NCBI GenBank assembly: GCA_947166155.1
Contig: CAMVDC010000007.1
Coordinates: forward strand, 1 to 40,631
Length of the DNA: 40,631 nucleotides
From: an uncultured Prevotellaceae bacterium
GTDB taxonomy: Bacteria; Bacteroidota; Bacteroidia; Bacteroidales; Bacteroidaceae
Reading direction: 5' to 3'
This document shows positions 6,786 through 14,678 of the stretch, one piece after another. A program made the translations under genes and the position numbers. Below the pieces are notes generated by a model. It was not told the DNA's origin, did not search any database, and was given only the letters and a program-made list of their open reading frames with translations. Position 1 is the stretch's first letter. Each line of letters begins with the position of its first letter.

Positions 6786-7733
6786 CGACATGTTTTTGAT
6801 GTATGGAAGTCGGGGCAGGTCGGTAAGACCATAGAATGCCATGGCGTTCGTGCCGAGGAATTTGCGTTTTTCTTCTTCGGTCAGTGTGTCGGCCTTCATC
6901 ACAAAGTCGTACGACATGCGATAGGTGATGGCCGTGATGGTGCGCGGATAGTCGCTGCCCCACATCAGGCGGTCCATGCCCACGAGGTCGGCGGCCTCTC
7001 TGATGCTGCGTATGGCGGTGGGGTAGGGGTAGAACTCAGAGTTGTAGAGCCATGTGATGCCTCCCGACTCAATCCTCACGTTCGGTCCCTGGCGTGCCAG
7101 CAGTATCTGTGAGCGGAACGACGGTGTGGTCACCATGCCGAAGTGTCCGATGGCTACCTTCAGCTGTGGGCATTCCTGTATCACTTCGGCCATTTCGGCT
7201 ATCTGACTTTCATCGTCGGCAAGGCACATGGAGAGTATCATGCCGTTCTGTTCCAGCAGTTTGAATAGCGACATCATCTGGTCGGAGTTGAGATGCAGTG
7301 TGGTGAATTGTGTCTCGCTGGCATCGGTGGGCACCGATAGCAATCGATGGCCGGGGATGGCAAGTCCGCGGAACCCGCTGCGTATCACTTCATGCAGTGC
7401 CTGTATGTAGTCGTTGCCGTAGCGGAATTCCACCATGCCCATGGTGAAGAAGCGGTTGGGATAGCGGCGCTGCACGTCGAGCAGGTAGTCGTTTTGGTTG
7501 CCGTCGATTATTTCCTGCACCACCACGGCAGCCCCCACTTGGGCGTAGTTCATGTTGGATATGAACACCTCGGCCGAGTTTACGCTGTCGATCATGAATG
7601 GCGGCAGCATCTGCACCTCTTCGCCGAGGAATATGCTACGTCCGTTCTTCAGGCTTCGTATTTCCTTACCCTCTACGCGAGTGTCCTGTCGCAGCCACAG
7701 GTGGCTGTGAGCGTCAATTATGTGTTCGACCAT
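6780..7733 (-). CDS. Amidohydrolase-2 family hydrolase, possible sugar lactonase
   Basis: TIM-barrel metal-dependent hydrolase of the amidohydrolase-related family. The first metal-site motif is DAHSH (7-11), another conserved His is in IGHFG, and the family-typical MWGSDYP carries the late Asp. Members next to fucose or galactose dehydrogenases are lactonases, hydrolysing for example L-fucono-1,5-lactone. The start at 7731-7733 overlaps the aldo/keto reductase stop by 16 bp, indicating a tightly coupled operon; the frame is open further upstream, but only as antisense. The encoded 317 residues fit the family. The lactonase role is inferred from the neighbour. Confidence 0.82.
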   Translation of the reverse strand: MVEHIIDAHSHLWLRQDTRVEGKEIRSLKNGRSIFLGEEVQMLPPFMIDSVNSAEVFISNMNYAQVGAAVVVQEIIDGNQNDYLLDVQRRYPNRFFTMGMVEFRYGNDYIQALHEVIRSGFRGLAIPGHRLLSVPTDASETQFTTLHLNSDQMMSLFKLLEQNGMILSMCLADDESQIAEMAEVIQECPQLKVAIGHFGMVTTPSFRSQILLARQGPNVRIESGGITWLYNSEFYPYPTAIRSIREAADLVGMDRLMWGSDYPRTITAITYRMSYDFVMKADTLTEEEKRKFLGTNAMAFYGLTDLPRLPYIKNMSE

Positions 7734-8665
7734 GTCACTCTCTTTTGGTTTCCGATGATGTCTTGCACTTCGTCGATGAGTTGCTGGTTGGGTTCTTCGT
7801 TTGCCCATGCAATGTTGCGACGCACGTTGTCGGGGTTGGCCGACGAGAATAGTGTAGATGCAATGCGGCTGTTGCCCACCGAATACTGGATGGCCAGTTT
7901 CTCGATGGGGTAGTCGTTGGCCTTGCAATGCTGTGCGGCGCGTGCGCATGCCTCAACCAGTGGTTTGGGAGCCGGATGCCAGTCGGGGATTCCGCGCGAG
8001 GTGAGCAGGCCCATGCTCAGTGGTGATGCGTTGATTACACCCACTCCGTGGCTTTCGAAGAAGTCGAGGTAGTCGGTGAGTGCGTCGTCGTTGAGGCAGT
8101 AGTGGCAGAAGTTGAGGATGCTTTCCACCACTCCGCTCTTGCTATGCTCTACCACCCATTTCAGGTTTTCGAGTTGCAGGTCGGTGATTCCCACATGACC
8201 CACCAATCCCTTGTCTTTCAGTTCCACGAGTGCCGGCAGAGTCTCGTCGACCACCTTCTGCAATCCGCCTGGCAGTGATGCCTGAAATTCAATGTCGTGC
8301 ACATTGATGAGGTCGATGTAGTCGATGCCCAGGCGTTCCATGCTTTCCGTCACGCTCTCCTGAGCACGTCGTCCGCTGTAATCCCATGTGTTGACACCGT
8401 CCTTGCCATATCGTCCCACTTTGGTCGACAGGTAGTATTTGTCGCGTGGAATGTGTCTCAGGGCCTTGCCCAACACTGTCTCAGCCTTGTAATACCCGTA
8501 GTAGGGACTCACATCGATAAAGTTGATGCCACCATCGATTGCTGCCTCAACGGCTGCAATACTTTCTCCCTCGTCGGTGGGACGGAATACACTGCCCAGC
8601 GACGAAGCTCCAAATCCGAGGTTCGACAGGCGCATGCCCGTCTTGCCCAATTCTGTGTAACGCAT
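7718..8665 (-). CDS. Aldo/keto reductase, L-galactose/L-fucose dehydrogenase-like
   Basis: NAD(P)-dependent oxidoreductase of the AKR superfamily. The catalytic tetrad is visible as Asp51, Tyr56, Lys82 and His123. The opening GKTGMRLSNLGFGASSLGSVF, the VHDIEF motif, the CHYCLNDD segment and ASPLSMGLLTSRGIPDWHPA strongly recall plant L-galactose dehydrogenase and bacterial L-fucose (D-threo-aldose 1-) dehydrogenase. These oxidise C1 of the sugar to a lactone. The 315 residues are full length. First gene of a three-gene operon with a lactonase candidate and a zinc dehydrogenase. No dehydratase or aldolase is in the window, so the pathway is incomplete here. Confidence 0.88.
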   Translation of the reverse strand: MRYTELGKTGMRLSNLGFGASSLGSVFRPTDEGESIAAVEAAIDGGINFIDVSPYYGYYKAETVLGKALRHIPRDKYYLSTKVGRYGKDGVNTWDYSGRRAQESVTESMERLGIDYIDLINVHDIEFQASLPGGLQKVVDETLPALVELKDKGLVGHVGITDLQLENLKWVVEHSKSGVVESILNFCHYCLNDDALTDYLDFFESHGVGVINASPLSMGLLTSRGIPDWHPAPKPLVEACARAAQHCKANDYPIEKLAIQYSVGNSRIASTLFSSANPDNVRRNIAWANEEPNQQLIDEVQDIIGNQKRVTWSNT

Positions 8666-8704
8666 ATCTTTGTCCGTTTTTATTATTGTTGCTTATATCG
8701 ATGG

Positions 8705-8735
8705 CAAAGATACAGATTATTTGTCAATCGAGCAA
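8705..8735 (-). promoter_or_regulatory. Promoter of the sugar-oxidation operon
   Basis: On the minus strand, TATCTTTG (8705-8712) is preceded by a TTG (8733-8735) at a spacing of 20 bp. This gives a leader of about 35-40 nt before the ATG at 8665. Confidence 0.6.
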
Positions 8736-8903
8736 TGCAAAAAGTCATGTTTCTATGTTTCGAGTGTCATTTCAGGCTTTTTTATGTGTCGTTTTTTACT
8801 TTTTGTGTTGCAATCGAAGTGCGATGTCGGCATGCCCCATTCCCGTGTCGGTCGACCGCGATTCCATGTGTGCCTACAGGCCACTGTGGAGGGGGTGAAA
8901 AAT

Positions 8904-8991
8904 GAGTGCGCACTTTCAGGCCTGAGAGTGCGCACTCACAGGCCCGCGAGTGCGCACTCACAGGCCCGCGAGTGCGCACTCGCAGACGGCC
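8904..8991. repeat. GTGCGCA array A: four 22-bp units
   Basis: Units begin at 8904, 8926, 8948 and 8970. The first half is the 12-bp palindrome GAGTGCGCACTC (C to T at its end in unit 1). The second half varies; in unit 1 it is TCAGGCCTGA, a perfect 10-bp palindrome. The units are directly abutted, so symmetry centres lie 11 bp apart. The array sits in the 552-bp gap between the divergent promoters at 8705 and 9146. Apart from those promoters I see nothing else in 8736-9121. Confidence 0.92.
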
Positions 8992-9121
8992 CTGTGCACA
9001 ACCATTGGAAAACGACCCCCCGATTGCCGCAAAAAAACGCTTGTAACCTTCGTCGTTTTCTGCGTTTCAACATGAGAAACGACGTAAAAAAATACTTCGA
9101 TATAAACTTTTGCTGATATTA

Positions 9122-9153
9122 TTTGTTCAACTCGCAGAAAAAGCATACCTTTG
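9122..9153 (+). promoter_or_regulatory. Promoter of the membrane-protein/TolB-like operon
   Basis: TTTG at 9122-9125 and TACCTTTG at 9146-9153 are 20 bp apart, matching the Bacteroidota consensus at both elements. The leader is about 60 nt. Confidence 0.7.
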
Positions 9154-9217
9154 GGGTTGAAAATGATGCATGATACACACGCATAATGCATAACGTACAA
9201 ATGATGAAGAACCAGAC

Positions 9218-11029
9218 ATGAAACGCAATTTGAATCTTATCATAACGCTCGGGGCGTTTGCCATACTCACATTCACGTATCTTGCGCTCACGGCGCAAGA
9301 CCTGGTGTATGTGGTTCATTCGCAGGACTATTTTGTCTACGACTGGACCCACCTGGCTCGCATCAGCGAACAACCGGGATGGGTGGTGCCCTATGTGGGT
9401 AGTTTCCTCACCCAGTTTGCCTATCATCCCCTGCTGGGCATAGCGTTGCTGACATTGTTGCTCACCCTGCTGGCGTGGCTCACCGTGTGGGCAATGCGGC
9501 TGCCACGATGGATGGTGCCGCTTGCAGCGGTGCCCTCGGTATTGGTGGTGATGTTCATCCTCGGATGGGATTACGGCCTTTTTTCCACCCGCCACTATGG
9601 CAATCTGTTTTCGCCTACCGTGGGCCTGATATTTGTCACCCTGCTGGTGGGGCTCTACGAGCGGATGCAGAAAATGTGGATGAGATTCGCCTGGGTCACC
9701 GTGGTCGTGGCTGTGCTCTATCCGCTCATCGGCATGTATGCCCTGCTGTCGGCAGTAGTGGCAGTGACGCCGGGCATGATACACCACAAAGACCAAATCA
9801 AAGTGGTGTCGTATGCCCTGCTGCTGGTCGTGAGCCTGCCATATATCGAGGCACATACGTTTTTCCTGAACTTCAACAGCCGTTTCGCCTTCATCGCCGG
9901 ATTGCCATTCATGGATTACTACGTAACCCAGTCGATATGGACACCACTCTATGTGGCACTGGCCACACTGCTCGTGCTGCGCTTCTTGCCCCTGCTGCTC
10001 CCAAATGCCGGCGGGCGTGTAGCTACCATAATGGCGGCAGTGGTGGCCCTGACAGCCGTGGTGTTGGTGCCCGTACATAGGAACAACGACCCGAATCTCA
10101 GCACCCTGCTGGCCGTGCGCCATGCCTACGACAAGGGACACGACGAGCGTGTGCTCCCACTGTGTGCCGCGGTCGAGCGACCCATACGCTCCATCATCAT
10201 GTATCGAAACATAGAGCTGTGGAAACGCGGCGAACTGCTCGACAAGATGTTTCAGTACACATGGGTGTCGGACACCATAAAGTCGCGCAACCTGCGCCTC
10301 AACACATACATCAGCGGTGCCGACCAATACAATCGTCTCACCTTCTGGAACTTCTCCTACCGATGGGCTATGGAGCGCACCGTGATGTTCAATCCGTCGT
10401 ATTCCGACATGAAGATAATGGCAAACGACATAGTGTATAACCGCGAACGCGACCTGGCCGAGAAATACCTGGCACAACTCGAAAACACGCTCTACTACAA
10501 AGACTACGCACGCGGGCTCAGGGCGCTGTTTGATCCCGATACCTACAATGCCGACTCGCTCGTGCAGATTCATCGGCAGATACTACTCGTGCCCAAAGGT
10601 GCGATAGACAACACTGAGTTTTGCGAACACATGTTGCTGAAATACTTCACCAACCTCTATGCACTCACCGAAGAGCGAGCAGAACTATGCCTGGCCGCTT
10701 GCATGATAATGCACAAGGAAGACGAGTTTTGGAAGATAGTGCTTGCCAAGGAACAGCAAACACCAGGCATCGAACTGCCACGTCACGTGCAGGAAGCAGC
10801 CCTGCTCTATGCCTTGAAGAAAAACAACGCCGCACTCATGACACAGATAAAACTCATGGTAGGACCACAGGGGACAGTGTGTCAGCAGTTTGAGCGCAAC
10901 CAAGACCTCTTGACACGACTGCTCGTACAGCCCACCATGGGCGATATCAACACGCTTGCAACCCTGTGCCGGGGCACATACTGGAACTATTACTTCAACG
11001 AATCGCGACAAACAACTATATTCGATTAA
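9218..11029 (+). CDS. Polytopic membrane protein with large soluble domain, DUF6057-like
   Basis: Function unknown. The 603-residue protein has about ten hydrophobic segments in residues 8-290, including 8-27, 58-100, 103-120, 150-180, 190-205 and 240-290. A hydrophilic, helix-rich region of about 300 residues follows (from NNDPNLSTLLAVRHAYDKGH). The layout resembles Bacteroidota proteins filed under DUF6057, recalled without a search. The start follows its promoter closely. It is 5 bp upstream of the TolB-like lipoprotein gene, so the two are almost certainly co-transcribed and may work together at the envelope. A minus-strand frame open over 9119-10573 is a shadow. Confidence 0.75.
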   Translation: MKRNLNLIITLGAFAILTFTYLALTAQDLVYVVHSQDYFVYDWTHLARISEQPGWVVPYVGSFLTQFAYHPLLGIALLTLLLTLLAWLTVWAMRLPRWMVPLAAVPSVLVVMFILGWDYGLFSTRHYGNLFSPTVGLIFVTLLVGLYERMQKMWMRFAWVTVVVAVLYPLIGMYALLSAVVAVTPGMIHHKDQIKVVSYALLLVVSLPYIEAHTFFLNFNSRFAFIAGLPFMDYYVTQSIWTPLYVALATLLVLRFLPLLLPNAGGRVATIMAAVVALTAVVLVPVHRNNDPNLSTLLAVRHAYDKGHDERVLPLCAAVERPIRSIIMYRNIELWKRGELLDKMFQYTWVSDTIKSRNLRLNTYISGADQYNRLTFWNFSYRWAMERTVMFNPSYSDMKIMANDIVYNRERDLAEKYLAQLENTLYYKDYARGLRALFDPDTYNADSLVQIHRQILLVPKGAIDNTEFCEHMLLKYFTNLYALTEERAELCLAACMIMHKEDEFWKIVLAKEQQTPGIELPRHVQEAALLYALKKNNAALMTQIKLMVGPQGTVCQQFERNQDLLTRLLVQPTMGDINTLATLCRGTYWNYYFNESRQTTIFD

Positions 11030-11034
11030 CCGAC

Positions 11035-12546
11035 ATGAACCACATGAAAACATACATACTGACGGCAATATGCATCATGACCATCATGACCGCATGCACA
11101 ACCGAAGTGCCTCGCGACGCGCGCGCAAATAATAAAAAGGTGTCGATATTCCCCGACTACACCGAAGTGGTGCTGCCACCCAACATAGCGCCATGCAATT
11201 TCCACATCAACGACTCCGTGGCTACCGACTTCGTCACCGTGGTGACCGCCCCCGACGGGACTGAAATGGTTGTGGGCGGACAAGATGCCGTGTTTGACGA
11301 AAAAGACTGGCACAGCATGCTCGAAGCCAACAAGGGCGCCGACCTCGACGTCACCGTCTATGCCAAGACAACCAATGGGTGGGAACACTACCAGCCATTC
11401 CAGGTCACCATTGCAATGGAGCCAATCGACGAATACATCTCCTACCGATATATCGAGGCAAGCTACCGCACCTACAACGAACTGTCGATATGCCAGCGCA
11501 ACCTCACCAACTTCGACGAGTCGGTAGTGTATAGCAACAAATACCTCGGAGGCAAAAGCATGGAGCGAGAGTATCAGTGCATCAACTGCCACAACTTCCA
11601 AAACTACCACACCGACAACTTCCAGTTCCATGTGAGATATGCCAATGCAGGCACCGTCATCGTGCGCGACGGAGAACCTAAAAAATTCAACCTGAAGACC
11701 GACTCCACAATCGGAGCAGGGGTATATACCGCCTGGCACCCCACATTGCCCATCATTGCCTATTCACTGAGCCACACCGTGCAGGCATTCCTCATCAACG
11801 AACCCGACCACAAAATCGAAGTGCTCGACACTCTGAGCGACCTCGTCATCTATCACGTCGACAGCAACGAGATACAAATAGTGCAGAATGCCTTCAACAG
11901 CTTCGAGACATATCCATCGTGGTCGCCCGACGGCAAATACCTCTACTACAGCTCATCGTGGATGGACCTCGAAGGCAAAAACACCCACTATGAACTCGGC
12001 AATCACTACGACAGGATACGCTACGACATCATCCGCCAATCCTACGACGACGCCACACGCACATTCGGCGTCCCCGACACCGTAGTGAAGGCGACTGCAT
12101 TCGGACGCAGTGCCACACACGCACGCATCAGCCCCGACGGACGATACCTCATGTTCTCGTCGGGCGAGTTTGGCCACTTCATGCTACACCATTTCGAGAG
12201 CGACCTATATGTCAAAGACCTCGTGACCGACTCCATACGCCCACTCAGCGCCCTAAGCAGCAACCGGGCCGAGAGCTATCACGAATGGAGCAGCAACGGA
12301 CGGTGGATACTATTCAGCACCCGACGCGAAGACGGCACCTACACACGGCTCTACATCGCATACTTCGACCCCGACGGCCACGACCACAAAGCATTCGCGC
12401 TGCCACAGCGAGATCCACTCTACAACAAGAAACTGCTCAAGGCATTCAACCTGGGGCAATTTATGGTCGAACCTATCACAATTTCACCACAAGAATTGGC
12501 CGAAGTCATAAAAAAAGACCCCGTGCCAGCAAAATTATATAAATAA
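11035..12546 (+). CDS. TolB-like lipoprotein with CxxCH motif
   Basis: Exported lipoprotein of unknown function. A signal peptide ends in the lipobox MTAC near residue 21. Residues 182-186 are CINCH, the pattern that covalently binds haem c. Beta-propeller-like repeats follow: YPSWSPDGKYLYYSSS, ARISPDGRYLMFSSG and YHEWSSNGRWILFSTR, as in TolB/PD40 proteins. The start could be 11035 or 11044; the second gives the shorter signal peptide. Only one CxxCH is present, and no cytochrome maturation gene is nearby, so haem attachment is possible but unproven. It is co-directional and 5 bp from the membrane protein gene. Confidence 0.78.
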   Translation: MNHMKTYILTAICIMTIMTACTTEVPRDARANNKKVSIFPDYTEVVLPPNIAPCNFHINDSVATDFVTVVTAPDGTEMVVGGQDAVFDEKDWHSMLEANKGADLDVTVYAKTTNGWEHYQPFQVTIAMEPIDEYISYRYIEASYRTYNELSICQRNLTNFDESVVYSNKYLGGKSMEREYQCINCHNFQNYHTDNFQFHVRYANAGTVIVRDGEPKKFNLKTDSTIGAGVYTAWHPTLPIIAYSLSHTVQAFLINEPDHKIEVLDTLSDLVIYHVDSNEIQIVQNAFNSFETYPSWSPDGKYLYYSSSWMDLEGKNTHYELGNHYDRIRYDIIRQSYDDATRTFGVPDTVVKATAFGRSATHARISPDGRYLMFSSGEFGHFMLHHFESDLYVKDLVTDSIRPLSALSSNRAESYHEWSSNGRWILFSTRREDGTYTRLYIAYFDPDGHDHKAFALPQRDPLYNKKLLKAFNLGQFMVEPITISPQELAEVIKKDPVPAKLYK

Positions 12547-12559
12547 TTATGCGAAAATG

Positions 12560-12590
12560 TTTGACGGTTCAAGTTTTTTTCTTACCTTTG
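12560..12590 (+). promoter_or_regulatory. clpP promoter
   Basis: TTTG at 12560-12563 (within ATGTTTGACGG) and TACCTTTG at 12583-12590 are 19 bp apart. An A-rich leader of about 50 nt precedes the clpP ATG. An own promoter fits clpP being separated here from tig. Confidence 0.7.
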
Positions 12591-12644
12591 AGGGCAGAAA
12601 ACGCGTAAACGAATATAAACAAGAAAAATCAGAAGATATAAAAG

Positions 12645-13319
12645 ATGAATATGCACAACGATTTCATGCAATTTGCAACCCGACACATGGGCATCGACAG
12701 CATGGTGCTCGACGATGTAGTGAGGGCTCAATCAGGATACTTAAACCCATATATTCTCGAGGAACGACAACTCAATGTGACACAACTCGATGTGTTCTCC
12801 CGACTGATGATGGACCGCATCATATTCCTCGGTACTGAAATCAACGACTATACAGCCAATGTGTTACAAGCACAAATGCTGTATCTCGACTCGGTCGACT
12901 CGGGAAAAGACATAAGCGTATATATCAATTCTCCAGGTGGAAGCGTGTATGCCGGACTTGGCATCTACGACACCATGCAGTTCATATCGTCCGACGTACA
13001 GACAATATGCACCGGCATGGCCGCATCGATGGCTGCAGTGCTGCTCGTGGCAGGTAAGGAAGGCAAACGAAGCGCACTGCCACACAGCCGAATCATGATA
13101 CACCAACCCATGGGAGGGGCACAAGGACAAGCCAGCGACATCGAGATCACGGCACGCGAGATACAAAAACTCAAGACAGAACTCTACACAATCATTGCCA
13201 ACCACTCACATCAATCTTTCGACAAAGTGTGGGCCGATTCTGACCGCGACTATTGGATGACTGCCGAGGAAGCACGCGACTACGGAATGATTGACCAAGT
13301 ATTAGTACGCAAGCAATAG
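12645..13319 (+). CDS. clpP: ATP-dependent Clp protease proteolytic subunit
   Basis: Self-compartmentalising serine protease; forms a double heptameric barrel fed by ClpX. Nucleophile Ser128 is in GMAASMAAV and catalytic His153 is in MIHQPMGG. The oxyanion strand NSPGGSV (95-101) is intact. At 224 residues it is slightly longer than the E. coli protein, with the extra at the N-terminus. The start ATGAATATG at 12645 follows the promoter. ClpX starts 3 bp after the stop, so the pair is an operon. Confidence 0.96.
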   Translation: MNMHNDFMQFATRHMGIDSMVLDDVVRAQSGYLNPYILEERQLNVTQLDVFSRLMMDRIIFLGTEINDYTANVLQAQMLYLDSVDSGKDISVYINSPGGSVYAGLGIYDTMQFISSDVQTICTGMAASMAAVLLVAGKEGKRSALPHSRIMIHQPMGGAQGQASDIEITAREIQKLKTELYTIIANHSHQSFDKVWADSDRDYWMTAEEARDYGMIDQVLVRKQ

Positions 13320-13322
13320 CCC

Positions 13323-14555
13323 ATGGAGAGAGGAAAGAAATGCTCGTTCTGCGGGCGCAGCGACAAGGAAGTGAGCCTCCTTATTTCGGGCGTAAACGGA
13401 TATATATGTGACGAATGTGCCGGTGAGGCATTCCGAGTGGTGCAGGAACACAAAAAGTCGACCACATCGTTCGACCGCAAAGACCTGCCTAAACCACACG
13501 AGATAAAAGCATATCTCGACCAATATGTGATTGGACAAGACGATGCAAAGATTGCACTGTCGGTAGCTGTATACAACCACTACAAGCGCTTGCAACACGA
13601 TTCGACACGTGCCGACAACGATGTGGAGATAGAAAAGTCGAACATCATCATGGTGGGAAGCACCGGAACGGGCAAGACACTCATGGCGCGCACCATAGCC
13701 AAGATGCTCGTAGTGCCGTTCACCATAGTCGACGCAACCGTGCTGACCGAAGCCGGATATGTGGGCGAAGACGTCGAGAGCCTGCTCTCACGCCTGCTTC
13801 AGGAAGCCAACTACGATGTGAGGGCAGCCGAGCGAGGCATAGTGTTCATCGACGAAATCGACAAAATTGCACGCAAGAGCGACAACCCATCAATCACCCG
13901 CGACGTGAGCGGAGAGGGTGTGCAGCAAGGACTGCTGAAACTGCTCGAAGGCTCGAAGGTGAATGTGCCACCCTATGGCGGGCGCAAACACCCCGAACAG
14001 CAGTTCATAGAGGTCGATACACGCAACATATTGTTTATCTGCGGAGGCGCGTTCGACGGTATCGAGCGGCGCATAGCACAACGACTGAACACCCACGTGG
14101 TGGGGTACGGAGCAGTGGAGAACACAGCACGCATCGACAAAAACAACCTCATGCAGTATATCGCACCGATGGACCTCAAGTCGTTCGGACTGATACCCGA
14201 AATCATTGGCCGTCTGCCGATACTCACACACCTTGAGCCACTCGACCGCGATGCACTGCGTCGCATACTCACCGAACCCAAGAACTCGATAGTGAAGCAG
14301 TATGTGAAACTGTTCCAACTCGACGGCATCACCCTCAAGTTCGAACCCGAAGTACTCGACTACATTGTCGACAAGGCGGTGGAGTTCCGCCTCGGAGCCC
14401 GCGGATTGCGTTCTATAGTCGAGGCAATCATGATGCAACCGATGTATGATGCCCCGTCGACACAACAGAAGACCCTTACCATCAAGCTCGACTATGCTCG
14501 TTCGAGAATCGAGGCGGCGGGAGGAGTGCTCAGGGCGGCAGCCAGTGAGAGTTGA
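13323..14555 (+). CDS. clpX: ATP-dependent Clp protease ATP-binding subunit ClpX
   Basis: AAA+ unfoldase that delivers substrates to ClpP. An N-terminal zinc-binding domain has Cys7, Cys10, Cys29 and Cys32. Walker A is GSTGTGKT, Walker B is IVFIDEID, and the pore-loop motif GYVGEDVES is present. The RKH-like loop region and C-terminal small domain are in place, and the length of 410 residues is typical. It follows clpP after 3 bp. The 116 bp between it and recQ hold a partly duplicated recQ leader and no clear terminator. Confidence 0.96.
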   Translation: MERGKKCSFCGRSDKEVSLLISGVNGYICDECAGEAFRVVQEHKKSTTSFDRKDLPKPHEIKAYLDQYVIGQDDAKIALSVAVYNHYKRLQHDSTRADNDVEIEKSNIIMVGSTGTGKTLMARTIAKMLVVPFTIVDATVLTEAGYVGEDVESLLSRLLQEANYDVRAAERGIVFIDEIDKIARKSDNPSITRDVSGEGVQQGLLKLLEGSKVNVPPYGGRKHPEQQFIEVDTRNILFICGGAFDGIERRIAQRLNTHVVGYGAVENTARIDKNNLMQYIAPMDLKSFGLIPEIIGRLPILTHLEPLDRDALRRILTEPKNSIVKQYVKLFQLDGITLKFEPEVLDYIVDKAVEFRLGARGLRSIVEAIMMQPMYDAPSTQQKTLTIKLDYARSRIEAAGGVLRAAASES

Positions 14556-14573
14556 ACCGACGCCCCACGACCG

Positions 14574-14678
14574 ACAGATGATTAACGATGCTCAATGATT
14601 ATATTGAAGATACACATATAACCATGTACTATACAGATGTAGAACTGATACTTAACAGATGCTAACTGATTATGAAGA
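14574..14678 (+). repeat. Partial duplications of the recQ start region
   Basis: ACAGATG occurs at 14574, 14633 and 14655; the last two are exactly 22 bp apart. The recQ start context (TTAACAGATGCTAACTGAT, from 14653) has a diverged copy at about 14582 (TTAACGATGCTCAATGATT). This may be the remains of a small tandem array reaching into the start codon at 14672, like the array ahead of the zinc dehydrogenase gene. The match is imperfect. Confidence 0.5.

Noticed and set aside
8904-8991. CRISPR array
   Set aside because: Units are contiguous with no unique spacers, too short, and no cas genes are in the window. The same holds for the other arrays.
9119-10573. Long minus-strand open frame opposite the polytopic membrane protein
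   Set aside because: The product is His/Gln/Cys-rich without any recognisable domain, and it is antisense to a frame with proper membrane segments, promoter and operon context.
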